Positions 46,257 through 58,675 of a DNA stretch of 64,000 nt are shown here, piece by piece. How positions within the stretch are numbered: the stretch's first letter is position 1; each line of letters starts with the position of its first letter. Source of the DNA: Isoetes taiwanensis (lineage: Eukaryota; Streptophyta; Lycopodiopsida; Isoetales; Isoetaceae); the NCBI GenBank assembly GCA_021234155.1, contig JAJEKV010000045.1:10238631-10302630 (forward strand). The letters run 5' to 3'. Below the pieces are notes generated by a model. It ran no database searches. It was not told the DNA's origin and saw only the letters and a list, made by a program, of their open reading frames with translations. The translations under genes and the position numbers were made by a program.

Positions 46257-48647
46257 ATGACTATGTCTATGCACGGCGATGGAGAAGGATTTTTCGACCC
46301 TCCAGACCCTGGGCAGAAAAAGCGTAAGCGGCACTTTAATCAGAATGGAAAAGTACCCATAATCATACTTGATGATGATGCAAATGATGAAGGTTGCGGT
46401 TCTGCAACACTTAGCAAGAAAAGCTTCAGCATAACTGGAGATATAAACCTCCCTGTTACACAGGTAGACGCCCCTTGCAAAATAGATATCATTGATTTGG
46501 ATGTTGTAGAAATTTGTGGATTATGCATGAATGCTGTTGATGAGGACTTTCTTTTTACAACAAGATGTCGACATAAATTCTGTGTCGGGTGTTTAAAAGA
46601 CAATCTCTTGTTGCAAATTGAAACCGCAAAGCAGAGGTTATTTCTCTTGTGTCCTTTTAAGGGTTGCACTGCAGAGCTCAGAAGTAATGAGGCTTCAACT
46701 ATTTTAGGGTCTGATAAATTTAGGGCATACACAACAATGTTTGCTTCCTGCTATGAGGATTTGTATGCTCCCGTTCTGAATAAGAGCTCTCGTATTATTT
46801 GCAAAAATGGAATGTGCAACCAGGAAATCCCCTCTGCAATTTTGGCAACAAAGGTGAAAATGCTGACATCGGCTGAACTGCTTCAGGCCCTTGATGTAAG
46901 ATCTGTAGTTACAAAATATGTACAAGCCAAACGGAATGTCAAACTACTACTTGATGCAATTGGCTGGGAGGATCAATTGCCTATGCCTGTTTGGGTTTGT
47001 GTTACCTGTGATGGTGCTTGGTGTGGTCTATGTGGAGTGCAATTTCCAGTTCTAAGAGATGGTAAGAACGCACAAGGAACAATTCGCCACAACTGTGAGG
47101 AGAAACATTTTGAAATCTTTAAGACAGTCACTGCTCTTAATGAGGCCTATAGTGCCTATAACATAGTGGGACGTCAAGAGGAGAAGGGAAATGCCCATAG
47201 TCCCAACTTGCGTGCCAGAAATGTTGCAATTGAACGTGAACAAATTCGGCCAAAGGGAACAGGATTTGGAGGCTCTTGTGTTTGGGCAAAAGGTACTGGA
47301 TTTTGTGGGGCTGGATCTGGGGGAACAAAACATAATGCGTCGGTATGGAAGGATGATAGCAAGAAAGCCGAAGGAGAAATAGATAAAAGAGTGGTGAAGG
47401 CATTGGATTTTTTTATAAATGTTTTCAAGGATGATATCCCTGCGTCTATTTTCGGTCTATTATGTTGGAAGGATATTGTACAGCAAGTTCTTTTATATCT
47501 GGCTGCCAATGATTCTATGCTTGACATTTCTGAGAGGAGTGCACTCTATTTCAAGTTCGTTGATTTCCTGAATAACCTGAAACACCAGAAAGAACTTTGT
47601 ATCGCTTTGTTAAGAAAACCATGTGGAGATGGAAAGAGCAATAACCTGCTGCTTCAGAAGATGGAAAATATATATAAGCAATCCAAAGTCATGCTCCACA
47701 ATGTCAATGTCAATGATGAGGTTGTTGAGGTTGACGTAGGTCTTGCAAGGGAGCTTTCCGACTGTTATGAAAGCTTATCTGCATCAGAAGCACATCTGGG
47801 TAGAACAATCTCATCAATTGGAGAGTCTGCAAAGCGCAGTTCCTATGTGGAGAAGCTTAAGACCCTACAATTCAGACTCGTATCCATGCGCAGAAAAGAT
47901 GGAGGATATAATCACTATTTTAATAACAATGTTCTGGGTAACACAGGATCATTAGCAATTGATAGTAGAGGCATACACAATCATAAGCGAGTGCTCCATA
48001 TTTCGAAAGAAATTGCGTCCCTTGCCACTACATTGCCCCTGGAATGGGAATCAAGCATCCATTTATGTGTAGATGAAGAACGGATGGATGTCCTGAAAGC
48101 ATTGATTATTGGTCCATGTGGGACACCATATGCAAATGGGATTTTTATTTTTGACATACTCCTGCCTCCTGATTATCCACACGTTCCCCCTCAAGTGCAG
48201 TTTTTGACAACAGGGGGTGGGGCAGTGCGTTTTAACCCAAATCTTTATGCTGATGGAAAAGTCTGTCTAAGTCTGTTAGGGACATGGAGTGGTCCAGGCT
48301 GGCTTCCAGGTAAGTCTACTTTGTTACAAGTGCTGGTGTCAATTCAAAGTTTAATTTTTGTAAGTGATCCATATTACAATGAGCCTGGCCGCGAACATTC
48401 TAGCTCTAATTCAGCTGCAGAAGCAGAAAACATGCGGCACAGAGCAAACACTTTATCGGTTGCAATTTTAGGAGCTCTTCGTTCCCCAGAAGTTTTGTTT
48501 GAGCAAGTTATCTACGAGCATTTTCAGCATAAAAGATTTGATATAGAACGACAATGTGATGAGTGGGTTTCTCTTGCAACCAAATCAAAAAAGTCTAGCA
48601 TGAAAGCAACAGCTAAGGAGATCAAGCAACTTCTCCAGAAACGGTAA
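46257..48647 (+). CDS. RING-IBR / UBC hybrid (E3-E2 fusion) protein
   Basis: 796 codons, uninterrupted, ATG 46257 (MTMSMHG). A basic patch KKRKR at 21-25 may be a nuclear signal. A C3HC4 RING uses C87, C90, C104, H106, C109, C112, C132 and C137. An IBR-like set follows (C182, C187, C248, C251, C256, C259, H278, C280) with a long insert. No RING2/Rcat with a catalytic cysteine is visible; 300-370 is Gly-rich with only two Cys. Residues about 595-745 form a UBC domain of the BIRC6/UBE2O type, with FNPNLYADGKVCLSLLGTW (active Cys670) and LLQVLVSIQSLIFVSDPYYNEPG. The expected job is ubiquitin transfer with E2 and RING in one chain. The frame ends in CGGTAAAT, so the TAA may lie at the start of an intron. 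Domains are certain; function is inferred. Confidence 0.9.
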   Translation: MTMSMHGDGEGFFDPPDPGQKKRKRHFNQNGKVPIIILDDDANDEGCGSATLSKKSFSITGDINLPVTQVDAPCKIDIIDLDVVEICGLCMNAVDEDFLFTTRCRHKFCVGCLKDNLLLQIETAKQRLFLLCPFKGCTAELRSNEASTILGSDKFRAYTTMFASCYEDLYAPVLNKSSRIICKNGMCNQEIPSAILATKVKMLTSAELLQALDVRSVVTKYVQAKRNVKLLLDAIGWEDQLPMPVWVCVTCDGAWCGLCGVQFPVLRDGKNAQGTIRHNCEEKHFEIFKTVTALNEAYSAYNIVGRQEEKGNAHSPNLRARNVAIEREQIRPKGTGFGGSCVWAKGTGFCGAGSGGTKHNASVWKDDSKKAEGEIDKRVVKALDFFINVFKDDIPASIFGLLCWKDIVQQVLLYLAANDSMLDISERSALYFKFVDFLNNLKHQKELCIALLRKPCGDGKSNNLLLQKMENIYKQSKVMLHNVNVNDEVVEVDVGLARELSDCYESLSASEAHLGRTISSIGESAKRSSYVEKLKTLQFRLVSMRRKDGGYNHYFNNNVLGNTGSLAIDSRGIHNHKRVLHISKEIASLATTLPLEWESSIHLCVDEERMDVLKALIIGPCGTPYANGIFIFDILLPPDYPHVPPQVQFLTTGGGAVRFNPNLYADGKVCLSLLGTWSGPGWLPGKSTLLQVLVSIQSLIFVSDPYYNEPGREHSSSNSAAEAENMRHRANTLSVAILGALRSPEVLFEQVIYEHFQHKRFDIERQCDEWVSLATKSKKSSMKATAKEIKQLLQKR

Positions 48648-49916
48648 ATATATGCTTCTTCTCAATCTTGCAACTCGTAGAATCTACTCACCATCTAAAC
48701 AATCAGAGAAAGTGCCAGGCTAGTTGGTTTTGCTTTTCCATATCCGAACATTTTCTTTCCCAAATCAGGTTTCCCCTGGCTACCGTTTTATGGCCAGAGA
48801 CGAGTTTGAGCTTTTGGCTGATTGTGATGCAGTCAGGAATTGTTTCCAGGATGCCGATTTGCTGGTTGCTGCTCGGTGTTAGATGGAAATGGCAGTCAGG
48901 CAAAGGGCTTATTTTGCTTCGACTTAGAGCATTTTGGTCGACGACTAAAAAAGTTGATTTGAACCAAGGCATTTTCAGAATTTTGGTTGATTAGTTGATT
49001 TTACAACAGAGGAGGTAGATGTTAATTTTTTATCATTTCAAGAAAGAGGATCAGATGTACATGTTGTAATTTTTTATCATTTGAATACAAATATACTGCC
49101 TTACCTTCAAAAAAGAAAAAGGCAAAAGAAGAAGATTTCCAGCACAAAGCATATCTCTACCACTGCAATGGGATCAGCAGCATATTCTCAAACCCGTCCC
49201 CCACTCCTGGGGTTAAATCAGGTGGGACCAACTGGTTGCTAAAGAGCTCATTGACAGTCTTCAGAGCTAGCAAATGCCAAAACATGGACAGCACATTTTA
49301 TGGTTACCTTCCAGAAAGTGATCTCCCTAAGGCAGAATACATTTCACATTGAACTTGCCCAAGATGTCTTCATTATCATGATTGCCGAAACGAAATATTT
49401 GCAAGTTTGAGCCAGAAAAAACTAAAAACATAGCATTATCTACATGTAACAAATCATGAAATGAGGTATTAGATCATAAAAAACCAAAAATTCAGCCAAC
49501 ATTAGGATCTGCAGCAACTAGGAACAACATACAACAACATGAGAGCATCATGAGGTCCTCTGAACTTTATCTTAATAAGAGTTCTGCTCAAGAAAGAGGC
49601 AAGCTCAGACATATATCAGAGCCTATAAATAGCCAACTTCTAATCAAGTGTTTTAGGTGTCCATTTGAAATTCCATCCTTCTGCCTCACCAACTCTAAGG
49701 GCAGCTATCAATTACAAACTCATAATCTACAACCATGTTGGCTTCAACTAGTGCCCGTGTTGACACTAATGTATGTTTCCTGTCAAGTGCTCCCCATCTA
49801 CTAAAGTGTCTTGACATATTGATCCAAGGTATAGTTAAAGAGGTCACATCTATATGATACACAATCCACACGTTTCAGCTATAAGAAATAATCAAAATAA
49901 GTTAATCAATATGCAC
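48648..49916. other. Convergent intergenic region, possible end exons
   Basis: After the preceding stop, a + strand frame (about 48798-48883) reads DEFELLADCDAVRNCFQDAD to a TAG; it could be a last exon of the RING-IBR-UBC gene. On the minus strand, NELFSNQL near 49230-49253 loosely resembles the C-terminal SELFNxxLDQY of TRAPPC1 but does not join in phase from the donor at 49916. Neither is firm. Confidence 0.3.
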
Positions 49917-50826
49917 CTGAAAGGCTGGCCAGGAACATAAAGTGGATTCTTGACAACATATTCAACATAAATACTGTTGTATATAAACTTCAATGCTTCA
50001 CGTAGATCCCCCATTCTAGGATCTGTGACAAGGACAAACTGCATATCCAACAGGAAGCTGCAGAATATGAGACCACAAGAAAAGAAATCTAGCAATAGAA
50101 CAGGGCTCATAGATCAACCTTTATACCAGAGGGAGTTTCCATAAAGCCAAGTTTGTACGTGTTTGTACGGAAGCTGTGAAAGGAACAACCTTCTCCAGGT
50201 AATTGTGGAACACCTAAATTACCTGTGTTGCTTCTGCCAGTCCAAACAACATCCTTCACTTGATCGTGCCATATTCAAGCAGTAATGTGCAGCAGATATA
50301 CACCCCTTGCTCTTCAAAAAGGAAAAAGGAGACGAACCAACTTCTGGGTACAGCTATATTATGAACTACTGGGGTTGAATTCTATATGTTTGAGGAGGCG
50401 AAGACTGCGAACGTCTAATTCAAGATTTGCTATAATTGAGAATTTTTGCCCCATTTTTAAGCCCAAGTGTGACAATTTATAATGTAACGAGCTCAACTGA
50501 CCATAACTTTACTAAGGGACATGAGACACGTTTCCGAGCATAGACTCTGATCTAATGGGAAAAAATAATAGATCAACCAGGAACACCATATTGGAAAAGC
50601 AAAAGATGATACCTTATTAACAACGACAGTTTACCTTGACTTACTTGAGGGGATCGATCTTGGCAGTTAAAGACTTGAGAGAGAAGAGAAGCCCGAACAT
50701 GAGCTTGTGATCCTGATGCGGGCTCAATGTGGAGAAGGGTCTATCCCATACATGGTAATGCAGGCACACACCATTACGATTGTAAATGTATAGGCATCTC
50801 ATTCTGTTGGGCGCCGGAGGAGCCAT
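49917..50826 (-). CDS. TRAPPC1: TRAPP complex subunit 1 (TRAPPC1/BET5)
   Basis: Three minus-strand exons agree in phase. 50826-50645 reads CLYIYNRNGVCLHYHVW...HKLMFGLLFSLKSLTAKIDP (donor CAA|GTAAGT). 50233-50119 reads NTGNLGVPQLPGEGCSFHSF then TNTYKLGFMETPSGIK. 50038-49917 reads FVLVTDPRMGDLREALKFIY then VEYVVKNPLYVPGQPF (donor CAG|GTGCAT). TRAPPC1 is a longin-like core subunit of the TRAPP tethering complex that activates Rab GTPases in ER-Golgi traffic. These exons give about 140 residues, near the full family length. The last short exon (expected SELFNxxLDQY) should lie below 49916 but I could not place it. It is convergent with the RING-IBR-UBC gene. ATG chosen at 50826; an upstream in-frame ATG at 50859 is also possible. 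Confidence 0.85.
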
Positions 50827-52496
50827 GGCAGATCCCCGCGCTTCTCTCCGTCTTTGCAAGACACCGTTAGCCTATAAATATTATTTGACCAACAAAACTA
50901 GCAGTAGCAGTAGGGCTGGCTTAAAACTAGCAGTAGGGCAAGGCTTAAGAATAGGCTTAAGGAAAAAGCCAAAAGGTGAGGGAAGGGGGAAATATTGGGT
51001 AAAAATAAAATAACACACAATATATCTTAAAATTCACCCGCGTCGACCGACCATGCTGCGCCACTTGGCAGTTGTCCTTTTTCTGGAATGTTAAAAAAAA
51101 AAATAAAAAATGGACAGTCGCTCAATTTAACCTGACATTCTCTTTCTTTGTTTTACACGACATTCTGTGATTTTACTTGAATTCCATTCAATTTTACCTG
51201 CATTCTAATCCATTCTAGAGGACGAATTGCGACTAACCTACATTCACGTTGCACCAATGATATCTTTGTCTTGATTTCAGGGCGTCGTCCCCTGTTTCCT
51301 CCCTGTAATCAACTCAAAGAGATCATTCCTATGTAAAAAACCAACATCACTATATAGGTATATGGAAGGCTCAAACCAAGGAATCCCACTATACTCTACA
51401 AGTAATAAGTTTATCTCTTATAGTTCTAGACCTTGAATCTTGTCAAAGGACATTCTAGATGGAATTGATGAGTTCAAGTGTTGTTGCTAGTGAGTTGTGC
51501 AAAATATGAGTGCTCCTTAGGGAATTATGTTGTTGTTATGTCTTGTGTAACAAATCTAATACATCAAAGCATTTGTTTACTCTGAGAGCATAGGGTTGTG
51601 TATTAATTTTTTCATTTTTGTTGAATAACGAAAAAATAATAGGTTAGAGTTAAATGAATAGTGGCGAACAATGCATATTTCGTTAAGGCTTTTACGTTGT
51701 TGTACATTAGAATAAGATGTTTGATTCACAACAACATAGCATCACGTAACTCGTGTTGTCACCAATACTAGTAGATCTTTTAAATGTTTGCCTAATGGTT
51801 ACAATAATGTACTTCATTCCACGTCATCAATTTGCCTCATTTCGGGTTATTTATTCGTTTTTATCTTTTTGAAATCATGAAAGAAGTTATTTTGAAACCA
51901 ATATGTTGCAAACGTTTTTGCCATCAATGCATCGTAAAGATAGCCATGCATCATCAAATCTTGTCTATATTTGTTTTCTTGTCTCTATCTGATGCAACAT
52001 TGTATAGATAAGTTCAGAACAAAATCAATTACTTGTTTTTTGCATTTCTGGCCATCTTACACAGTAAGCTTATAAGATGCGTGCATAACATAAGAGACTT
52101 GGTCCACAAATTGTGATCCATTTCTTCAATGTCTCATCAGCATTGCCATGAAATGCAAATTTTATCAATTCCATCGCTGCAAATGCATCGAGCAGGTTCA
52201 ACCTGCTCATATAACTAGATTCCATCCTATGTTTTCTCAAATAATTCTTTCTTATTGTGAGAATGTTAGAATCCAATAAAATGTCATAGCATTCCATGTT
52301 ACAATGTAGTGCATACTTTCGGACTATAAAATACATCTTTTATTTTCTATATGCATTCACAAACAAGAGTGAGATCTAGAAAATATATTCTCCTAGTCTA
52401 TGATCAGTAGTACACCTAAAGAATTTATAATTGCAACTCTGCATTTCAGGCTAGAAAATGGGGCTAAGGCAGTGATAGGCAGTGATATGTAGTTGC
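50827..52496. other. Intergenic region, TRAPPC1 promoter side
   Basis: The minus-strand TATA-like TATTTATAGG near 50872-50881 could serve TRAPPC1. Short AGCAGTAG repeats (50902-50938) follow. 51050-52496 holds no recognised gene. Confidence 0.35.
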
Positions 52497-52938
52497 TACA
52501 TATTCTAAACGAGGTGCACCCTTGACTACCACAATCGTCGGATTCGTCGATCCTACAGCCCAGATCGTATGTTGGGGCCTCTATCGTTTCGCTTATAGTC
52601 ATTTATGATTGGAGGCGCCTATGATTTTGAAATATGAAATACGATTTCGCCTAAGGTTTTGAGGGAATATCGAACATCTATATGGCTTTGCCTAAGATTT
52701 TAGAATATGAAATACGGGGCCTTGAACCTCTACCAAAATAACTCAATTTCCTAATAAGACTATTTTAACCAATGTACCTATAGAGCTAATGTGATTATTT
52801 TTTATCTTGAATTTATGTTTTGTTTTACAACAACCCATTCAATTGTTTTAGGGATATATGGTCTATGGTTTCAGGAATTGTTATTTTTACATCCATATCA
52901 AATCCTCCTGGAACCCCCTGTTATTTTGGTACATATTA
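52497..52938 (-). repeat. Dispersed repeat, copy B
   Basis: Matches 17919-18369 almost throughout, including the B-box-like GGTTCAAGGCCCC (52717-52729 on the minus strand) and A-box-like TAGCTCTATAGGTA (52775-52788). Confidence 0.8.
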
Positions 52939-53255
52939 ATGAGGTGCATCCTGGAATACCACAATCGTCGGATTCGTCGATTATGTTGGGGCCTCTAGGC
53001 ACCTCTCGTTTCGCTTTATGTTGGGGCCTCTAGGCACCTCTCGTTTCGCTTATAGTCATAGATTGGAGGCGCCTATGATTTTGAAATATGAAATACGATT
53101 TCGCCTAAGGTTTTGAGGGAATATCGAACCTCTATACGGCTTTGCCTAAGATTTTAGAATATGAAATACGGGGCCTTGAACCTCTACCAAAATAACTCAA
53201 TTTCCTAATAAGACTACTTTAACCAATGTACCCATAGAGCTAATGTGATTATTTT
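52939..53255 (-). repeat. Dispersed repeat, copy C (partial, tandem to B)
   Basis: Starts GAGGTGCATCCTGGAAT directly after copy B and ends after AATGTGATTATTTTT. A 37-bp internal duplication (ATGTTGGGGCCTCTAGGCAC repeated, about 52983-53056) distinguishes it from A and B. Confidence 0.8.
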
Positions 53256-56200
53256 TGGGTTGCCCCTAAGGGGGCAAACCCTTGTTTATGTGGGTTTGTG
53301 GCATATTATAGGTATATGCCAGTATATGCTTGAAATATGCCTATGACTGTTAAAAACCCCTTATTGGCTGTAAATGTTAGGTCGTTTTCGTTGTTGGGCA
53401 GCCACTCTTGAAACTGGCTAACCGGAGAGGCAGGAAATGGGCTACAGATCGCCGTCTCAATATCCGAACCATCTAAAAAATTTATGATGCAAGAGTCTAG
53501 CTTCTTTGGACTCTTCAACAAAATGTTCTTTCTTATTTAGGCCATAACCGAAGTCGTTTTTTGCGATTCGGCTTGGGTATCGTGTAAAATAGTTTTGTAG
53601 CTTCATTTCAATGAGATTTCGCTTTCGGTTTGGTGCAACCGGGACCTTTGTTACGTAAATCGTTCTTCCCGCTTTACCAAGAAATCGTTCTTCCATAATA
53701 AGCTTTCCCATTGTATTTTGTTTCTTAATTACTTGCTAGAGTTATCTAGCACTTTTAACGGATGGGAATCCGTTTATTTACTTGGTGCTACATGACATCT
53801 CTACCGTCCGGCCAAAGAAAGAACATGAAGGGATTGGAGAGTTATGCTAATTTTGCGATTATTATGCCATGATGGCATCTCAACCGCCAACAGGGAAGAT
53901 CTGATTCAAGAACTTTACCTCTTACAACCAGTTCAAGTAAATTTCATTTGATTATGTAAGGTCTTAACTTATGGATCATTCCTTCTTTCAGATTGCAATG
54001 GCTTAGAGTATTGGAGGAATAACCTACCAATTGGTATGCCTCCCCGAAGTTCAACTACTTGTGCGAGCCACCATCGGAATGGATGACAACAAGATATATC
54101 ATTTAAACACCACTTTCTATGAATGATGCAAAATTCAAGACCTTTAACGTTATGATAAGCGATCCCACTTCTTTGTTGTGTGAGAACGTTGCGATATAAG
54201 CAAAATCCATCGGCCTTTGTGTGAGAAATTCTCTTTCTTTAGAACTTTCTTGCAGCTTCTTAACATTTTTTTTTCTATTGTGACTCCTTTCAGGATTTCG
54301 TTTCCATCTCCGGTGACTCATTATGTGGCGAAATTTCTTGTGGATTGCTCGGAATACATGCCGGTGCAAAGATTATTGAGGTGCGTTATTATGAGAAATG
54401 TGAAGTAGCTAAATTATGAGCGTACTTTGTTTATGTATAGGAACTTTCTTAGTCCTACATGTCACAAATCCATGAACTCTCGATAACATCTTAGAATGCA
54501 CTTAAATGAGATTCAGGTTAATTGATGTCTCTTAACATTTTCTTAGAAAAAAGACTCCGTTGCCAATAGCACAAGGGATGCATTGATGTTGGCCTCCATT
54601 TTCCCCTGTCCATCCCATCAACATCAAACGCTTGAATTGACATGTTAATCAAGATCATGTAATGTGGAGGAATGACATATACTAAAAACACCATGGAAAC
54701 CCCGTCCACGTGTTTTGGTTCAATGCTTATTCTTTAATCTTTAAAGGATCCTACTACGTGATGTAAGGTTTTGATAAGCGTGTATGGAAATAAAGTGGAA
54801 GGTGCATATGGCGGAAGTTGTCATGGTTTCAACAAGAACCTCAAATTTGAAATTAATCACTTAGATTGTCTATCTCATTTACATTTCCATCCTTATTTCT
54901 TTCTTGAATTTCGCCCTGGATTAGGTACGCATGAAGGGGCAAGACCACGGTATCGATAAAGTAAAGTTACGAAAGCTGCGATTATATTCAATCCGCCGCT
55001 TTTTACAACTCGGTGAAACAAGAAGGAAACATTTGAAGGTTATTTCTCGTGTAAATTACCTAAACATATAAAGACTTCCACAGTTCTTCTGTTATACTAC
55101 CCGCAATAAGGCAAGCAATGTTTTACAGGATTTTGGCATGAATGCCATGTTGCCAATCGGATAATTGCTGATTCGTTTGAGAGTTGAAATTTCGTATCCG
55201 GTTTTATAGTCTAAGTTGTATTCCACTGTCGGATGGTTTTTCCATCGCCCATTTTATAAATGTACCGAGAGATTGTCAAGAAAACTGGTTGTATGTGTTG
55301 CATGATCCAAGTTCTTGGCAAGTGTTCAGATTTTATTGGCCCAAGGAAAGCTCTTGTGGCTTGGATGATCTTGGCGATTTTTTCAACAATATAGCGGGTA
55401 AAGCTTTTGCTTCTCGTGACATTCTGTGGCTCCTTCCACTTCAAGTATCCTTAGCTCGGCTGCCATACTTGCTTGCTAAATGCTTTGTTTTCCAAATGCT
55501 AAATCGCTTTGCCCCGCCAATGCTTTATAGATCTCCAAGGTGCTAAGAAGATGTAAGTTGGTCAAATCATTTGCTTCTAAAGTTACATCCAATGACAATC
55601 TTAGCGATTCAAAGAAAAGGTAAGGAGATGATTGTACACATTTTTATTTGGTCTGTAAATGCCGGGTTGATTTTGCCAAGATATTTGCAAAGCCGGTTTC
55701 TTAGATTTGTAGCTTTGGCAGAGTTTGTTTGCGCTCTCCCATCCTTCTCACATCTTTAGTGCCCATTTTTAAACCTGCGTTTATTTCACTCTGACTTCTT
55801 TCGAGAAGTGATGCTTTATGTTCATATGGTTAATAAGTTATGTGTTTAACTATATAAATCAACCTGGATGCAGATATAGAATGAGGCTTGGGGACAAATG
55901 TTGAATTATGCGGTGACTTTTTACGCCTTTCAAGGTAATGGTTTTGCATAGTACTTACTAATTTTGAACTTGCTTGATTTTAAGCATTTGGGTTTTGATC
56001 CTAAAGGCTAGGCAAGTGACCTAAGTTATCTATTTATGATTGTGATTAAAAGAACATCGCCATGCAACTTATTGATCTGGATTTAGGATGTTTAAGGTTG
56101 GCACTATGATTGTTCCTAATGTGATACCCAGTTATATTGAGTCTGCAGCCGCCTTCACCGATTGTATATGTGTCTCTTGGTCCAAAAGCACACGTATTTC

Positions 56201-58040
56201 GTTGGTCCCGGCAGTTGGGGGGGTGCGGGTTCTTCAAAGAAAAAAATAGTGCTTCACATCCGGGTCAGCTCGGATCATTCTTCCATTGTCCATTGTTACG
56301 ATGGACCTCATAATGAGAACCAGTGCTAATAGGTTCTTATTGGTTTTATTTTTAATGATTGGAGTTTTTTATGCCGTTGGTTATGGATATGGACTATTGA
56401 TGCGGGGCCAAAGACATAGAAGAAATTGAACTGTTAGGAGCATCGCGAAGTCTAGTCGGCCTCTTTGTTAACATCTCACATTCATTTCGAGAGCCACCTA
56501 ACTAGTTGCATAATTTTGCTTGAGTTTGTCATGATTAATAATCTACAAATTCATTTTTTCGCCACTTTTGTGGATCCCATTATCCGAGTAACGCCCCAAC
56601 ATGATGATATTAGTCAACTCGGGCATATATATTGTGGGTTTTCCTTGATGCTTGGAGTAGTTGGGTATAGAGCATCATTGTTATTTAAACCACATTTATT
56701 CGCCAATCAACTGTGAGCACTCTTATGTTCACGGCTTATCCATAAGCGTAAGTCTCTAACACCGACACGGCAGAATTACTTTGAATGGTGATTTGCCAAA
56801 GGAGTTGCGCCTCTTAGATCTCATCTTATTCCCCTGTTGTGCATGCCAACATGGGACATTTAAAGAATCTCTGCACTCTATATGGCCGGTGGCGAAGGCT
56901 AGGGAAGCTAAAAATTTGCAAAAACTATTTGCAAAAGCAATCGATATGTATTTTGCTTGCATCTTTGCCTTCAAGAGCCAAGCGCATTTATGCTTTTCTA
57001 TGAATAAGATTTATGATTTTCTATGAATAAGATTTATGCTTTTCTATGTCCGCCAATCTGAACTATTGTCTGTCTTTTTGTTCTCTTTTGTTTCAATAAT
57101 TTGTCATCGATAACCTTTGAAATAATAATATTTTTCATAGGGGAATGGGAGGGCTGGATTAATTTCTACATCGGGATAAGTACCCGATTATGCGGTTGTT
57201 TGAGAATACATGAGGTATATGTTACCTAGGCATGGCCACAATCAAGGTAAAAATAACAGATTCAATAACATTATGGAATCAATGTACTGGTTTCCAAATG
57301 GGACATAGTCTCAACAATTTGATGCATGATGGCTTTGTTGGACTATATGTTCTAACCTCTAGAGTAGTGTTTCAAAATCGTGTTTCAAAACTGCTTAGAA
57401 TCATCTCAGATGGGCATATGAAGGACGTCTTAACATGAAGGTCTTATAAGACGTTCTCTTTTGGTTGGCGTTAATAGTGTAGCTTTGTACCATTATATTG
57501 TTACTTTCAAGAAGAGAATATCGAAGTAGAAACCAAGGTGGAAGCAACCTAGAGTACACACATATACCTGGGCCATCGGATCTAGCGGCATATCTTTCGC
57601 ATAATGTGTCAGCGAGTAAACAGAAATAGCAGCTTAAGACCATCAACTACATATTTTCAACACTAGACCCAAGGCAACCTAGGATTACTTCATGTGTTTT
57701 CTAATCATATTGATCAGGCAACCTTCCATATACATGTATTTCCCGATCAAATTGTTGTGTATTTGTAAGAAACAAGCATTTTTAAACTCATGAGACAATA
57801 ATGAAGGTAGAGGCAAGGGATTTAATTTAGTACTTCTTGACCTTGCTCTAGATCCATATTCCCATTTGTGTGATATGACACTTGAAATAATTGAGAAGGT
57901 AAAATCTTAAGGAAGATATGCGTTAAAGGCACTAGTCAATTCTCCCTGTGTATTTCCTGTGTATTATCCTTGTTTTGGGTTGGCATCATTCCAAATTGCG
58001 TTATAGTAGTTAAAACTTTGTGTATTTAATAGGAAACAAA
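53256..58040. other. Large region without recognised genes
   Basis: A hairpin GGTTGCCCC/GGGGCAAACC (53258-53279) opens the region. Open stretches at 55184-55546 (+, 120 codons) and 53457-53711 (-) look protein-like but match nothing I know. Near 56985-57047 a 22-24 nt unit around ATTTATGCTTTTCTATGAATAAG is repeated about three times. It may be an old, decayed element. Confidence 0.35.
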
Positions 58041-58457
58041 ATGATAGAGACCCTATTATGGAGCCATATTTCTAGAAAGTTTGATTTGCAGGCTACCCAT
58101 GCTTACAGGAGTATTCATACATCTTTTGGTCAATTGTTATATAGCCACAATTTGGTGGTTGGACATCCCTATGCTATTATAAGCAAATGGAAATACCAGA
58201 AATACTGTGTCAGGACAAAAATGTTCCATTGGCATCACCTTACCCGAATTGTATGTCTGACAGACATGTCTCTGCAACCAGGGCAATCAAGTCTTTTGGT
58301 TATTTTTCCTCCACGATGTAAGCTCCATTTTCTCCCTAACTCTATACGTGGATTTAGTAACTGGGCTATTTGCTTTCGACAAATTGTAGATAAGAATGAT
58401 ATACTTAAAAATTTTATAGGTCTTTGTGAAACTCGTGAAGTTTTAAGTTTACCTTAG
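58041..58457 (+). CDS. Unidentified ORF, 138 codons
   Basis: ATG 58041 opens 138 codons, preceded by an acceptor-like TTTAATAG. Content such as LQATHAYRSIHTSFGQLLYS and PPRCKLHFLPNSIRGFSNW looks coding. No family recognised. It lies 0.2 kb from a Pif1 remnant on the other strand. Confidence 0.25.
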   Translation: MIETLLWSHISRKFDLQATHAYRSIHTSFGQLLYSHNLVVGHPYAIISKWKYQKYCVRTKMFHWHHLTRIVCLTDMSLQPGQSSLLVIFPPRCKLHFLPNSIRGFSNWAICFRQIVDKNDILKNFIGLCETREVLSLP

Positions 58458-58675
58458 GCACTCTTACCTTGATCACTTAGCATACAATCTTAGCTTGGGA
58501 ATACATCTCAACTGCATGTCTTTCTGAATTTAACAGTTCACTTCATATTACTTGCTAAACAAGGAAACCTTAGTATAGTAGGAATTCTTGACTGCCAAGT
58601 TCTGTGATCAAGTGCATTTCCAGATTAACACTGTATCAGACACTTTAGTTAAAAGCATCAAGTTAGCTACAAATT

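Noticed and set aside
47137-47527. Minus frames within the RING-IBR-UBC gene
   Set aside because: Shadows of the intact + strand frame.
48668-48994. 108-codon + frame after the E3-E2 gene
   Set aside because: Hydrophobic, Trp-rich and without an ATG start; the other frame (DEFELLADCD) looks more protein-like.
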